64,000 nt of DNA, from NCBI RefSeq assembly GCF_002979655.1, contig NZ_PCPG01000011.1, positions 45,779 to 109,778 on the forward strand, given 5' to 3'. Shown here in pieces: positions 19,553 to 28,244 of the stretch. Source of the DNA: Microbacterium sp. MYb45 (GTDB taxonomy: Bacteria; Actinomycetota; Actinomycetes; Actinomycetales; Microbacteriaceae). The translations under genes and the position numbers were made by a program. The notes beneath the pieces were generated by a model, which saw nothing but the letters and a program-made list of their open reading frames with translations, was not told where the DNA came from and made no database searches. The first letter of the stretch is position 1. Every line of letters starts with the position of its first letter.

Positions 19553-20413
19553 TCAGGCCCGGACGCGCTTCACCCGAGCCCGTGTCTTCTGCACGATCCA
19601 GCACACGACGTAGATGGTGAACGACAGGGTCGTGATGTACGGGCTCACGGGCAGCGTGCCGGCGAGGGCGAGCAGGATGCCGCCGACGGCCGAGACGAAT
19701 CCGAACAGGGCGGACAGCAGTGGCACCGCGATGGGGCCGGCCGTGACCCGCATCGCGGCGGCGGCGGGTGTGACCAGCAGCGCCATCACCAGCAGCGCAC
19801 CGATGATGTGCACGCTCACCGCGACGATGAGGCCGAGCAGCACCATGAACAGCAGGCTCACGGCACGGGTCGGCACTCCGCGCGCAGCAGCCGATTCCGG
19901 GTCGAGCGAGTCGAAGCGCAGCGGGTTCCACATCACGAGCAGCCCCAGCAGCACGACCATGCTGATGCCGATGAGCCAGCCGAGGTCGGGGCTCGACACC
20001 GACACGATCTGGCCGGTGAGCAGGCTGAACCGGTTGGCGCTGCGGCCGTCGTAGAGGGAGAGGAACAGGATGCCGAGGCCCAGGCCGAACGGCATCAGCA
20101 CCCCGACGATCGAGTTGCGGTCCCTGGCCTTGGCGCCGAGGATGCCGATCAGGATCGCCGCGATCAGGGCGCCGGCCAACGACCCGAACACCACACTGCC
20201 GCCGAACAGCAGGGCGGCGGCGGCACCCGCGAACGACAACTCGCTCACGCCGTGCACCGCGAACGCGAGGTCGCGCTGCATCACGAAGACGCCGATCAGT
20301 CCGCCGACGATGCCGAGGACGGCACCCGCGATGATCGAGTTCGACAGCAGGGCGACAAGCTCGCCGTAGTCCTGGAACGAGAAGACGTCGCTCCAGTCGA
20401 CCAGGGGCCTCAT
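19553..20413 (-). CDS. znuB: Zinc ABC transporter permease
   Basis: 286-residue ABC-3 family permease with about eight membrane helices. It begins MRPLVDWSDVFSFQDYGELV; QRDLAFAVHGVSELSFAGAA and VHIIGALLVMALLVTPAAAA are family motifs. ATG 20413 overlaps the znuC stop (ATGA). Together with ZnuA and ZnuC it forms a high-affinity zinc (possibly manganese) importer; zinc is favoured by the Zur context. Confidence 0.94.
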   Translation of the reverse strand: MRPLVDWSDVFSFQDYGELVALLSNSIIAGAVLGIVGGLIGVFVMQRDLAFAVHGVSELSFAGAAAALLFGGSVVFGSLAGALIAAILIGILGAKARDRNSIVGVLMPFGLGLGILFLSLYDGRSANRFSLLTGQIVSVSSPDLGWLIGISMVVLLGLLVMWNPLRFDSLDPESAAARGVPTRAVSLLFMVLLGLIVAVSVHIIGALLVMALLVTPAAAAMRVTAGPIAVPLLSALFGFVSAVGGILLALAGTLPVSPYITTLSFTIYVVCWIVQKTRARVKRVRA

Positions 20414-21231
20414 GCCGCTCCTCCGTGCTCGTGGTCGCCGTGGTCGTGGTGCGGCTCGGCATCCGGAACACCGACGACGACCAGCCGGTCGCCCGCGCGG
20501 AGCACGAACACCGGGGTGCCGTAGAGGTCGCTGAGCACGCGGGTCTGCAGCACCTCGTCGGGAGTGCCCAGGAGGAACCGGCCGCCCGCGATGTAGAGGA
20601 TGCGGTCGACACGGCCGAGGATCGGGTTGATGTCGTGCGTGACGAACAGCACTGCGGCCTCGCGCTCGCGGCGCTGGCGGTCGATGATGTCGGTCACGGC
20701 CAGCTGGTTGGCCAGGTCGAGGTTCGACAGTGGCTCGTCGCACAGCAGCAGCGCCGGCTCGTCGGCGAGGGCCTGACCGACCCGCAGCCGCTGCTGCTCG
20801 CCACCCGAGAGCAGGCCGACGCGACGATCGGCGAAGTGCGAGGCCCCGACCGCGTCGAGCAGCCGGTCGACCTTGGCGCGGTCGCCGCGATGCGGGATCG
20901 GGAACCCGAACCGGCTTCCGCTGACGCCGAGGCCCACCAGGTCGCGGGCTCGCATGCTGGTGTCGGGGGCGAGGTTGCGCTGCTGCGGGATGTAGCCGAT
21001 GCGGGAGTTCCCGCGGTGCACGGGCTCCCCCGCGACACGGATGGACCCCGAGGAAAGCGGCTGCAGACCGAGGATGCTGCGCAGCAGCGTGGTCTTGCCC
21101 GACCCGGACGGGCCGAGCACCGCGATGAACTCACCGGGCTGCACCGTCAGGTCGAGCCCTGACCAGAGTTCGCGATCCCCGCGCTGGAGTGCGGCGTCGG
21201 TGATCTCGAGGACCGGAGCGCCCCCACTCAC
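20410..21231 (-). CDS. znuC: Zinc ABC transporter ATP-binding protein
   Basis: 273-residue ATPase: Walker A GPSGSGKTT, signature LSGGEQQRL, Walker B LLLCDEP, then D-loop SNLD and switch His in VTHD. The C-terminus ends in a His-rich tail (HHDHGDHEHGG), which may sense or hold zinc and is longer than in most relatives. GTG 21231 overlaps the znuA stop (GTGA). Confidence 0.95.
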   Translation of the reverse strand: MSGGAPVLEITDAALQRGDRELWSGLDLTVQPGEFIAVLGPSGSGKTTLLRSILGLQPLSSGSIRVAGEPVHRGNSRIGYIPQQRNLAPDTSMRARDLVGLGVSGSRFGFPIPHRGDRAKVDRLLDAVGASHFADRRVGLLSGGEQQRLRVGQALADEPALLLCDEPLSNLDLANQLAVTDIIDRQRREREAAVLFVTHDINPILGRVDRILYIAGGRFLLGTPDEVLQTRVLSDLYGTPVFVLRAGDRLVVVGVPDAEPHHDHGDHEHGGAA

Positions 21232-22226
21232 GGCTGGACGGCGGCGGCGAGGCTCTTGATCGCGTCACTCATCCACTCAGAGTACGACGATCCGTCCTCG
21301 AGCAGCTCCGTGAAGGCGACGACGGGGATGCCCGCATCCTTTGCGGCCGCCTCCACCCGCTCGGTCTCCGCTCCTCCGGTCTGCGCGTTGGTCAGCAAGG
21401 CCGTGGCCTGCCCGTCTTCGATCACCTTCAGCGCCTCGAGCAGCACGGCGGGAGCCACATCGGTACCTTCCTCGACCGACTCGGCGAACCCTTCGGGGGT
21501 GACGTCGGTCAGGCCGGCCGCGGCGGCGAGGTAGCCGGGCAGCGGCTCGGTCATGAAGACCGTGGCCCCTGCGGCATCCGTCTTGATGGTCTCGAGGTCG
21601 GCCTCGAAGCCCTCCAGGTCGGCGACGATCTCGTCGGCGTTGGCCGCGAATTCCTTCGCGCCGTCGGGGTCGAGCTCGGCCAGCTCGTCGGAGATCGCCT
21701 CGACGACATGGATCATCGTGTGCGGGTCGAACCAGACGTGCTCGTTGAAGCCCTCGATGTGGTTGTGCCCCTCGTGACCCTCTTCGCCCTCGGCGTGATC
21801 GTGGTCGTGGGACTCTTCGTCGGCGTGGTCGTGCTCGGCCTCGTCGTGCCCCTCGTTGCCGGGGAAATCGTGCGAGAACTCGACCGCCGTGACGACGTGC
21901 GGGTCCTTCGCGTCCTGCAGCAGGGTGTCGACGAAGGCGTCGTAGCCGCCGCCGTTCTCGATCACCAGGTCGGCCTTCTGCACCGTGAGGCGATCGCGCG
22001 CGGTCGCCTCGTAGGAGTGCGGGTCCTGCGAGGCCGAGGTGATGAGCGACTCGACCTCGACGCGGTCGCCGCCGATCTGCGCGGCGATGTCCCCGTAGAC
22101 GTTGGTGCTCGCGACGACCGTGATGGTGCCGTCGTCGCCCTCTCCCGCTGCCGGGGTGGTGGAGCATCCGGCCAGCGCGAGAGCGGCGACGGATACGAGG
22201 GCGAGGACGACGACGGGCTTCTTCAT
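21228..22226 (-). CDS. znuA: Zinc-binding lipoprotein of the ABC importer
   Basis: 332-residue cluster A-I binding protein: signal with lipobox LAGC, binding motifs DPHSYEAT, HVWFDPHT and VFMTEPLPGYL, and a long acidic His loop (residues about 127-158, HDHADEESHDHDH), typical of zinc rather than manganese binding proteins. The transcript is probably leaderless: TAGAGT lies 6 bases before ATG 22226 with TTGATA 18 bp further up, and a Zur box covers the -35. First gene of znuA-znuC-znuB-zur and the genes beyond. Confidence 0.95.
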   Translation of the reverse strand: MKKPVVVLALVSVAALALAGCSTTPAAGEGDDGTITVVASTNVYGDIAAQIGGDRVEVESLITSASQDPHSYEATARDRLTVQKADLVIENGGGYDAFVDTLLQDAKDPHVVTAVEFSHDFPGNEGHDEAEHDHADEESHDHDHAEGEEGHEGHNHIEGFNEHVWFDPHTMIHVVEAISDELAELDPDGAKEFAANADEIVADLEGFEADLETIKTDAAGATVFMTEPLPGYLAAAAGLTDVTPEGFAESVEEGTDVAPAVLLEALKVIEDGQATALLTNAQTGGAETERVEAAAKDAGIPVVAFTELLEDGSSYSEWMSDAIKSLAAAVQP

Positions 22227-22232
22227 GCCTTC

Positions 22233-22262
22233 ACTCTAAACGCTAATGAGAACCATTATCAA
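22233..22262 (-). promoter_or_regulatory. znuA promoter with overlapping Zur box
   Basis: On the minus strand TTGATA (-35, 22262-22257), 18 bp, then TAGAGT (-10, 22238-22233), then 6 bases to the znuA ATG. TGATAA-TGG-TTCTCA (22261-22247) is a dyad matching the TGAnAA-N3-TTnTCA pattern of actinobacterial Zur sites and overlaps the -35, so binding should block RNA polymerase. Confidence 0.85.
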
Positions 22263-22302
22263 GTTGAGCGGGATGCCGCGTCCAGGCCTCGACGCCGCGG
22301 GC

Positions 22303-23655
22303 TCACTCCACCAGCAGCGCGGGCTCCTCGAGCACGGAGGCGACGTCGGCGATGAAGCGGCTCATGCCGTCGCCGTCGATCACGCGGTGGTCGAACGATC
22401 CGGCGACCGTGGTCACCCAGCGCGGGCGCACCTCGCCGTCGACGACCCACGGCTTCTGGCTGATGGTGCCCATCGCCACGATGCCGGCCTCGCCGGGGTT
22501 GATGATCGGGGTGCCGGCATCCATCCCGAACACACCGATGTTGGTGATCGTGATCGTGCCGCCCTGCTGATCGGCCGGCGGCGTCTTGCCCTCACGGGCC
22601 GTGAGCGTCAGGCGGTTCAGCGCCCGCGCCAGGTCTTTCATGCTCAGGTCCTGCGCGTCCTTGATGTTCGGCACGAGCAGGCCGCGGGGGGTGGCGGCGG
22701 CGATGCCGAGGTTCACGTAGTGGCGCACGGCGATCTCGGCACCGGCATCCGTCTCGATCCAGGCGGCGTTCACCATCGGCGTGCGACGAGCCGCCCAGAT
22801 CACGGCCCTGGCCACGATGAGCAGCGGCGAGACCTTGATGTCGGCGTAGTCGGGCGAGGCCTTGAGCCGCTTCACGAGTTCCATCGTGCGGCTCGCGTCG
22901 ACCTCTTTCCACACCGTCACGTGCGGAGCCGAGTACGCGCTCTGCACCATGGCAGAGGAGGTGGCCTTGCGCACACCCTTGACCGGGATCGACTCGGTGC
23001 GGTCGTCGCCGGCGGCGGAGGGACGGGTCGCGGTGAGGCCCCGCGCGAGTCCGGCCGGAGCGGCCTGGGGCGCGGGCACGGTCTCTTCACGGACGTCGCC
23101 CCACTCGGGCGTCTCGATGTTGCGGAAGACACTCGCCTGCGAGGCGTGCTTGACCACGTCGTCCCGGGTGACCTCGCCGTCGGCACCGGTCGCGGCGACC
23201 GCGGTGAGGTCGACGCCGAGATCGCGCGCGAGCTTGCGGATCGGGGGCTTGGCGATCACGCCCACCGAGGAGCGGACCGGGCGCTCGGCCGGGCGCTTGC
23301 GGCGCGAGGTGGCACCACCGCCCGTCCCGTAGCCGACGAGCACCGAGCCGCCGCCCTCCTCCGGCGCGGGGGCCTCGGCCGTCGCGACGACGCCGGGGCC
23401 GGCATCGTCACGGGCATCCGTCACGAAGGTGATGATCGGCGCACCGACCTCGACCGTCGCCCCCTCGGCGACGAGCAGCTCGCCGACGACGCCCGCGTGC
23501 GGAGACGGCAGCTCGACGAGCGACTTGGCCGTCTCGATCTCGCAGATGACGTCGTTGATCGCGACCGTGTCGCCCGGGGCGACCTTCCAGGCGACGATCT
23601 CCGCCTCGGTCAGGCCCTCCCCGACGTCGGGGAGGTTGAAGTTCTGCGTGCTCAT
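22303..23655 (-). CDS. bkdC: Branched-chain 2-oxo acid dehydrogenase E2 (dihydrolipoamide acyltransferase)
   Basis: 450 residues: lipoyl domain with acceptor K44 in [14 protein letters not shown], a linker, the E3/E1-binding domain (about 133-170, [17 protein letters not shown]) and the catalytic domain with the His/Asp motif [11 protein letters not shown] near the C-terminus. One lipoyl domain only. AAAGGA precedes ATG 23655. The E1-beta, E1-alpha and E2 genes are in order; no E3 gene is adjacent. The complex supplies isobutyryl-, isovaleryl- and 2-methylbutyryl-CoA, primers of the iso/anteiso fatty acids typical of such bacteria. Confidence 0.9.
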   Translation of the reverse strand: MSTQNFNLPDVGEGLTEAEIVAWKVAPGDTVAINDVICEIETAKSLVELPSPHAGVVGELLVAEGATVEVGAPIITFVTDARDDAGPGVVATAEAPAPEEGGGSVLVGYGTGGGATSRRKRPAERPVRSSVGVIAKPPIRKLARDLGVDLTAVAATGADGEVTRDDVVKHASQASVFRNIETPEWGDVREETVPAPQAAPAGLARGLTATRPSAAGDDRTESIPVKGVRKATSSAMVQSAYSAPHVTVWKEVDASRTMELVKRLKASPDYADIKVSPLLIVARAVIWAARRTPMVNAAWIETDAGAEIAVRHYVNLGIAAATPRGLLVPNIKDAQDLSMKDLARALNRLTLTAREGKTPPADQQGGTITITNIGVFGMDAGTPIINPGEAGIVAMGTISQKPWVVDGEVRPRWVTTVAGSFDHRVIDGDGMSRFIADVASVLEEPALLVE

Positions 23656-23682
23656 GACGAGTCCTTTCGGCCGAGCGGGCGG

Positions 23683-24663
23683 TCAGTAGGCCAGGGAGCG
23701 GTCGACGGCTTCGAGGATGCGGTCGGCATCCGGGAGATACACGCCCTCGAGCTTCGCCGGCGGGAACGGGGTGTCGTAGCCGGAGACGCGAAGCACCGGC
23801 GCCTCGAGCGCGTAGAAGGCGCGCTCCATGACGGTGGCCGCGATCTCGCCGCCGATGCTGGCGAAGCCCTGGGCCTCCTGCGCGTAGACCATGCGCCCGG
23901 TCTTGCGGATCGAGTCCAGGATGGGCTCGTAGTCGACCGGCGACAGCGAGCGCACGTCGACGACCTCGCAGCTCGTGCCCTCGGCTTCGGCGAGCGCGGC
24001 GGCCTGCAACAGCGTGGTGACCATCGCACCGTGACCGACGAGCGTCACGTCACTGCCGGTCCGCACGACGCGCGAGGAATGCAGCGGAACGGCGGAGGCG
24101 CCGAGCTCGACCTCGCCCTTCTGCCAGTACCGGCTCTTCGGCTCCATGAAGATCACGGGGTCGTTCGAGGCGATCGCCTCCTGGATCATCCAGTAGGCGT
24201 CGTTGGGCGTCGAGGGCGAGACTACGCGCAGGCCCGGAGTGTGCGCGAAGTACGCCTCCGGGCTCTCCTGGTGGTGCTCGACCGCGCCGATGTGCCCGCC
24301 ATAAGGGATGCGGATCACGATCGGCATGCTGAGCGCGCCCTCGTGCCGGTTGGTGAGCTTCGCGAGCTGCGTGGTGATCTGGTCGAACGCCGGGAACACG
24401 AAACCGTCGAACTGGATCTCGATGACGGGACGGTAGCCGACCATCGCCATGCCGATCGCGGTGCCGACGATCCCGGACTCGGCGAGCGGGGTGTCGAGCA
24501 CCCGACGGTCGCCGAAATCGCGCTGCAGATGCTCGGTCACACGGAAGACGCCCCCGAGCTTGCCGATGTCCTCGCCCATGAGCAGGACCTTCGGGTCGTT
24601 CTCCATCGCCCTGCGCATCCCCGCGTTCAGCGCCTTGCTGAGCGGCATCGTCTCGAGGGTCAT
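23683..24663 (-). CDS. bkdB: Branched-chain 2-oxo acid dehydrogenase E1 beta subunit
   Basis: 326-residue transketolase-like beta subunit: LLMGEDIGKLGGVFRVT, DTPLAESGIVGTAIGMAM, HHQESPEAYFAHTPGL and the C-terminal transketolase domain (SDVTLVGHGAMV). It pairs with E1-alpha as an alpha2-beta2 tetramer using thiamine diphosphate. ATG 24663 overlaps the E1-alpha stop (ATGA). Confidence 0.93.
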   Translation of the reverse strand: MTLETMPLSKALNAGMRRAMENDPKVLLMGEDIGKLGGVFRVTEHLQRDFGDRRVLDTPLAESGIVGTAIGMAMVGYRPVIEIQFDGFVFPAFDQITTQLAKLTNRHEGALSMPIVIRIPYGGHIGAVEHHQESPEAYFAHTPGLRVVSPSTPNDAYWMIQEAIASNDPVIFMEPKSRYWQKGEVELGASAVPLHSSRVVRTGSDVTLVGHGAMVTTLLQAAALAEAEGTSCEVVDVRSLSPVDYEPILDSIRKTGRMVYAQEAQGFASIGGEIAATVMERAFYALEAPVLRVSGYDTPFPPAKLEGVYLPDADRILEAVDRSLAY

Positions 24664-25787
24664 CGGGCTTCTCCTTCGAACGACGCCTCGTACTGCGCGT
24701 GCCAGGCCTTCTGCTGGTCGATCAGCGGATGCGGTTCGCTGTACACGTGGTCGAACATCTTGCCGACGCTGGGGGGTCCGAGCTCGACACTGCGGGCGCG
24801 AAGGTCTTCCGCGGCATCCGCCGCCTCGGCCTCGACATCGGCGAACAGCTGCGCGGATGCACCGCGGTTCTCGAGGAACGCGCGCATCCGGACTATCGGG
24901 TCACGACCGGCCCAGTACTGCTCCTCGTCGCTGCCGCGGTATTTCGTCGGGTCGTCGCTCGTGGTGTGCGCGCCGAGGCGGTAGGTGACGGCCTCGATCG
25001 CCTGCGGGCCCTTGCCGCTGCGGGCCTCGTCGAGTGCCACCCGCGAGACGGCGTAGCTGGCGAGCACGTCGTTGCCGTCGACGCGGACGCTCGGGATGCC
25101 GTAACCGGCGCTGCGCTGCACGAGCGGGACGCGCGACTGCGTCGACACCGGCACGGAGATCGCCCAGTGGTTGTTCTGCAGGAAGAAGACGGTCGGCGCC
25201 TGGTAGCTCGCGGCGAAGACCATCGCCTCGTGCACGTCGCCCTGGCTGGAGGCCCCGTCGCCGTAGTAGGTGATGACGGCTTCGTCGCGGTCGATCTCAC
25301 CCGTGCCGGTGCGCCCGTCGAAGACGAGCCCCATCCCGTAGCCGGCGGCGTGCAGCACCTGCGAGCCGAGCACGAGCGTGTAGAGCCGCGTGTTGCCGTT
25401 CTTCGGGTCGGTCGGGTCCCACCCGCCGTGGGAGACGCCGCGCATCAGCTTGATGATGTCGACGGGGTCGACGCCGCGGATGCGGGTGACGGCGTGCTCG
25501 CGGTACGACGGGAAGATCGTGTCCTGCGCGCGGGCCGCACGACCGGAACCGACCTGCGCCGCCTCCTGTCCGCGGCTCGGCGGCCACAGGGCGAGCTGGC
25601 CCTGCCGCTGCAGGTTCGTCGCCTGGGTGTCGATCGCGCGGATGACGACCATGTCACGGTAGAACTGCTCGAGCTCCGCATCGCTGATCGCCTCGATCAG
25701 GGGGAGATACCGCTCGGCGGCGGCGGACGGCGCGAACCGTCCGGTCTCGTCCAGAACGCTCACAAGGGGGGTCTCGGGGGTGGTCAC
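24660..25787 (-). CDS. bkdA: Branched-chain 2-oxo acid dehydrogenase E1 alpha subunit
   Basis: 375 residues: thiamine diphosphate motif from GDGASSQGDVHEAM to NNHWAISVPV, RGVSHGGWDPTD in the active-site loop and the conserved YRLGAHTTSDDPTKY. It decarboxylates 2-oxo acids of Val, Leu and Ile; the GHTTSDD-like motif fits the branched-chain type better than pyruvate dehydrogenase. GTG 25787 has TAGCGT exactly 6 bases upstream and no ribosome site, so the operon mRNA is probably leaderless. Confidence 0.9.
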   Translation of the reverse strand: MTTPETPLVSVLDETGRFAPSAAAERYLPLIEAISDAELEQFYRDMVVIRAIDTQATNLQRQGQLALWPPSRGQEAAQVGSGRAARAQDTIFPSYREHAVTRIRGVDPVDIIKLMRGVSHGGWDPTDPKNGNTRLYTLVLGSQVLHAAGYGMGLVFDGRTGTGEIDRDEAVITYYGDGASSQGDVHEAMVFAASYQAPTVFFLQNNHWAISVPVSTQSRVPLVQRSAGYGIPSVRVDGNDVLASYAVSRVALDEARSGKGPQAIEAVTYRLGAHTTSDDPTKYRGSDEEQYWAGRDPIVRMRAFLENRGASAQLFADVEAEAADAAEDLRARSVELGPPSVGKMFDHVYSEPHPLIDQQKAWHAQYEASFEGEAR

Positions 25788-25793
25788 GCTCTC

Positions 25794-25821
25794 ACGCTAC
25801 CCGCGTCGGCATGCCCGGTCA
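25794..25821 (-). promoter_or_regulatory. Promoter of the branched-chain dehydrogenase operon
   Basis: TGACCG (25821-25816), 16 bp, TAGCGT (25799-25794), then 6 bases to GTG 25787 on the minus strand. The expected start point coincides with the start codon. Confidence 0.6.
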
Positions 25822-25892
25822 CGCATACCTAGGACGCCCTCGTAACTGCCCGGAAGCCGGAGAAAACCGCGGAAAGCCGCGGCGAGCGCGGA

Positions 25893-26960
25893 TCAGCGAA
25901 CTGCGGCGGCGACCTCGAGCACGCGGTCGAGGGAGGCTTCCTCGCCGACGGAGATGCGGATGCCGTCGCCCGAGAAGGGACGCACGATGAGGTCGTTCTC
26001 GACGAACGCGGCAGCCACCTCGTCGGTGCGCTCGCCTGCCGGCAGCCACACGAAGTTCGACTGGGAGTCGGGGACGTCCCAGCCCTGCGCGCGGAGACCT
26101 TCCACGAGACGGGTGCGCCGCTCGACGATGATGGCGACGCGCTCGAGGAGTTCGGGCTCGGCATCGAGGCTCGCGATGGCGGCGTTCTCAGCAGCGGAGG
26201 TGACCGAGAGCGGGATGCCGGTGGTGCGTGCGGCGTCCAGCACCTTCTCGTGGCCGATCGCGTACCCGATGCGGAGGCCGGCGAGACCGTAGGCCTTCGA
26301 GAAGGTGCGCAGCACCACGACATTCGGGTGCTGGTCGAACACGCGCTCGGCGAGACCGTCGACGGCATCCGGTGCGGTCACGAACTCGGCGTACGCCTCG
26401 TCGAGGATGATCAGGATGTCGCTCGGCACGCGCTCGACGAAGGCCGCGAACTCGGCCGAGGTGATGATCGGTCCGGTCGGGTTGTTCGGGGTGCACAGGA
26501 TGATCGCGCGGGTGTGCTCGGTCACCGCATCCGCCATCGCGTCGAGGTCGTGGCGGGAGTCGGCGGTGAGCGGCACCTGGACCCCGGTCGCACCGGCGAC
26601 GAGCGGCAGGCTCGGGTACGCCTCGAAGGAGCGCCAGGCGTAGATGACCTCGTCGCCGACGGAGGCGGTCGCGAGGATCAGCTGGTGCAGGATCGAGACG
26701 CTGCCGGAGGCGACGTGCACCTGCTCGGGGTCGACGCCGTAACGCGCACCCAGGCGCTCGCGCAGACGACCGGCGGTCGCGTCGGGGTAACGGTTGATCG
26801 GGGTGGTGCGCTGCAGCGCCTCGAGCACCGACGGGAGCGGGTCGAACGGGTTCTCGTTGCTGGAGAGCTTGAACGCGTCGGGCCCCGCCTGCTTGCCCTG
26901 CCGGTACGGCGCGAGAGCGGCGATGGCGGGTCGGATACGGGGCAGGATCGGCTCGGTCAC
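25893..26960 (-). CDS. PLP aminotransferase, aromatic amino acid (Pat) / histidinol-phosphate type
   Basis: 355-residue fold-type I aminotransferase. KLSSNENPFDPLPSV, INRYPDA, CTPNNPTGP and the PLP lysine in RTFSKAYGLAGLRIGY are all present. The SSNE start motif is characteristic of actinobacterial Pat (phenylalanine/aromatic transaminase) rather than true HisC, which has NTNENP. GTG 26960 follows TAGACT by 6 bases with no ribosome site: leaderless. It could still act on histidinol phosphate if the genome lacks another HisC. Confidence 0.85.
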   Translation of the reverse strand: MTEPILPRIRPAIAALAPYRQGKQAGPDAFKLSSNENPFDPLPSVLEALQRTTPINRYPDATAGRLRERLGARYGVDPEQVHVASGSVSILHQLILATASVGDEVIYAWRSFEAYPSLPLVAGATGVQVPLTADSRHDLDAMADAVTEHTRAIILCTPNNPTGPIITSAEFAAFVERVPSDILIILDEAYAEFVTAPDAVDGLAERVFDQHPNVVVLRTFSKAYGLAGLRIGYAIGHEKVLDAARTTGIPLSVTSAAENAAIASLDAEPELLERVAIIVERRTRLVEGLRAQGWDVPDSQSNFVWLPAGERTDEVAAAFVENDLIVRPFSGDGIRISVGEEASLDRVLEVAAAVR

Positions 26961-27011
26961 GCGTCGAGTCTACGAGGGAGCGGCACAGGTCAGGATGGCG
27001 CGGCAGGCACC

Positions 27012-27050
27012 CTGTCGGGCGGAGAAGCGCAGTGGTACCATTTTGGTATG
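27012..27050 (+). promoter_or_regulatory. Leaderless promoter and autoregulatory operator of the toxin-antitoxin pair
   Basis: The palindrome TACCA-TTT-TGGTA (27036-27048) contains the likely -10 TACCAT, which ends 6 bases before ATG 27048. A weak -35 (CTGTCG, 27012-27017) lies 18 bp upstream. The antitoxin would bind over the -10 and the start codon, as in autoregulated ribbon-helix-helix systems. Confidence 0.7.
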
Positions 27051-27254
27051 GCGATGACGGTGCGGCTCCCGGAAGAACTCGATGCACAGCTCGAGGCGAT
27101 CGCGCGTGCGCGGCACATGTCGAAGCACGCGGTGATCATCGAGGCGGCGACGCGATTCGCGAATGACACGAGCCGCTCGGCTCTCGTGGATTCCGCCGTC
27201 GACTTCGTGCTCGACAATGACAAGGCCCTGCTCGAGCGCCTCGAAGACGCATGA
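27048..27254 (+). CDS. Ribbon-helix-helix antitoxin
   Basis: 68-residue protein with the N-terminal beta strand TVRLPEELD and helix LEAIARARHMSKHAVIIEA of the CopG/Arc-type fold; the C-terminal half (LVDSAVDFVLDNDKALLERL) would bind the toxin. Its stop overlaps the toxin start (ATGA). No ribosome site, likely leaderless. An RHH antitoxin with a Doc toxin differs from the classical Phd/Doc pairing but occurs in Actinobacteria. Confidence 0.88.
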   Translation: MAMTVRLPEELDAQLEAIARARHMSKHAVIIEAATRFANDTSRSALVDSAVDFVLDNDKALLERLEDA

Positions 27255-27634
27255 CCGAGTACCTCACTCTGGCGGACGGCCTTCAGATCGTCGAACGACT
27301 CGGCTTCCATGTCCGCGACGCCGGACTGCTCGCTTCGGCTCTCGCTCGACCCTCCGCGTCGCTCTTCGGCGACGACGCATACGCGACCATCGACCGAAAA
27401 GCTGCTGCTCTCCTCGAATCCTTGGCGCGCAATCATCCGCTCTTCGACGGGAACAAGCGGACAGCGTGGACGAGCCTCGTCGCGTTCCTGTGGATCAACG
27501 GATGGAAGCACCGCTTCACCACCGACGACGCATTCGACCTCGTCGTCGGAGTGGCCTCCGGTGCGATCGATCTCGACGAGTCTGAGCGACGTATCCGCGC
27601 GAACCGCATTCCCGTGAGCACCGCTCGCAGCTGA
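27251..27634 (+). CDS. doc: Doc/Fic-family toxin (death-on-curing type)
   Basis: 127 residues with the Fic/Doc core HPLFDGNKRTAW: catalytic His, acidic residue and GNKR for phosphate binding. Doc kinases phosphorylate EF-Tu and stop translation; activity here is inferred from the motif. It starts inside the antitoxin stop codon, so it is made with the antitoxin. Looks intact. Confidence 0.92.
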   Translation: MTEYLTLADGLQIVERLGFHVRDAGLLASALARPSASLFGDDAYATIDRKAAALLESLARNHPLFDGNKRTAWTSLVAFLWINGWKHRFTTDDAFDLVVGVASGAIDLDESERRIRANRIPVSTARS

Positions 27635-27668
27635 CTCTCGCCGGCGTCCGTGCGACACTGGTCGGACT

Positions 27669-28073
27669 ATGCGCTTCATCATCCGCGTCGTCGTCAACGC
27701 CTTCGCCATCTGGGTCGTCACGCTGATCCCCGCCCTCCAGGTCACGATCAGGGCGTTCCCGCCCGGCGAGACCCTGCAGGTGGTGCTGACGTTGCTGGCG
27801 GTGGCCGCGATCTTCGCCATCGTCAACACGATCATCGGCACGGTCGTGAAGATCGTCGCGTTCCCGCTCTACATCATCACGTTCGGCCTGATCGGCTTCC
27901 TGATCAACGGATTCCTGCTGTGGCTGACCGCCTGGATCACGAGCGGCTTCGGCTGGGGCCTGACGGTCGGCGACTTCTGGTGGGGCGTGCTCGCCGCGCT
28001 CATCATCTCGGTGATCAACGGCATCTTCGGCTTCATCCTGCGCCCGCAGAAGAAGGCCGCCCGCCGCGACTGA
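27669..28073 (+). CDS. Phage_holin_4_2-type small membrane protein
   Basis: 134 residues with four membrane helices (IIRVVVNAFAIWVVTLIPA; VLTLLAVAAIFAIVNTIIG; FPLYIITFGLIGFLINGFLL; FWWGVLAALIISVINGIFG) and a basic tail. It matches the widespread mycobacterial-type four-helix holin-like family (DUF360). No phage genes are nearby, so a cell-envelope housekeeping role is more likely than lysis. Start ATG 27669 has no obvious ribosome site. Confidence 0.85.
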   Translation: MRFIIRVVVNAFAIWVVTLIPALQVTIRAFPPGETLQVVLTLLAVAAIFAIVNTIIGTVVKIVAFPLYIITFGLIGFLINGFLLWLTAWITSGFGWGLTVGDFWWGVLAALIISVINGIFGFILRPQKKAARRD

Positions 28074-28082
28074 GCCCGGCGA

Positions 28083-28235
28083 TCACGCCGGAACGTCGAG
28101 GCGAAGCGGACTGATCTCGGCGAGGAATCCGAAGTCGCGGTCGCCGTGCAGGAGCGGGATGTCACGGCGAATGGCTATGGCGGCGATCAGGCAGTCGATC
28201 ATGCTGCGGATCGGGTGGCCGTTGGCCGCCGAGGC
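28083..28235 (-). pseudogene. C-terminal remnant of a PIN-domain (VapC) toxin
   Basis: The minus-strand open stretch encodes ANGHPIRSMIDCLIAAIAIR, then DIPLLHGDRDF and a normal end, LRLDVPA, before a stop. This is the last third of a VapC protein with the conserved D of RSMIDCLIA and of HGDRDF. The frame is blocked by TGA at 28236-28238, and the N-terminal part with its first acidic residues is absent, replaced by the end of the hydrolase-like gene (stop at 28245). Presumably inactive. It sits just past an intact toxin-antitoxin locus. Confidence 0.8.
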
Positions 28236-28244
28236 TCATCGCGG

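Noticed and set aside
22246..24984. A 912-codon open frame on the plus strand opposite the E2/E1 genes
   Set aside because: Typical high-GC antisense frame: Arg/Asp/Val-rich with no recognisable domains. The minus strand encodes clear dehydrogenase proteins. The same applies to long frames at 101-1888, 1525-3228, 8411-9958, 15118-17331, 53734-56442, 57060-59801 and 60773-63346.
27669..28073. Holin-like gene as a sign of a prophage
   Set aside because: No other phage gene is present, and this four-helix family is a common chromosomal membrane protein in Actinobacteria.
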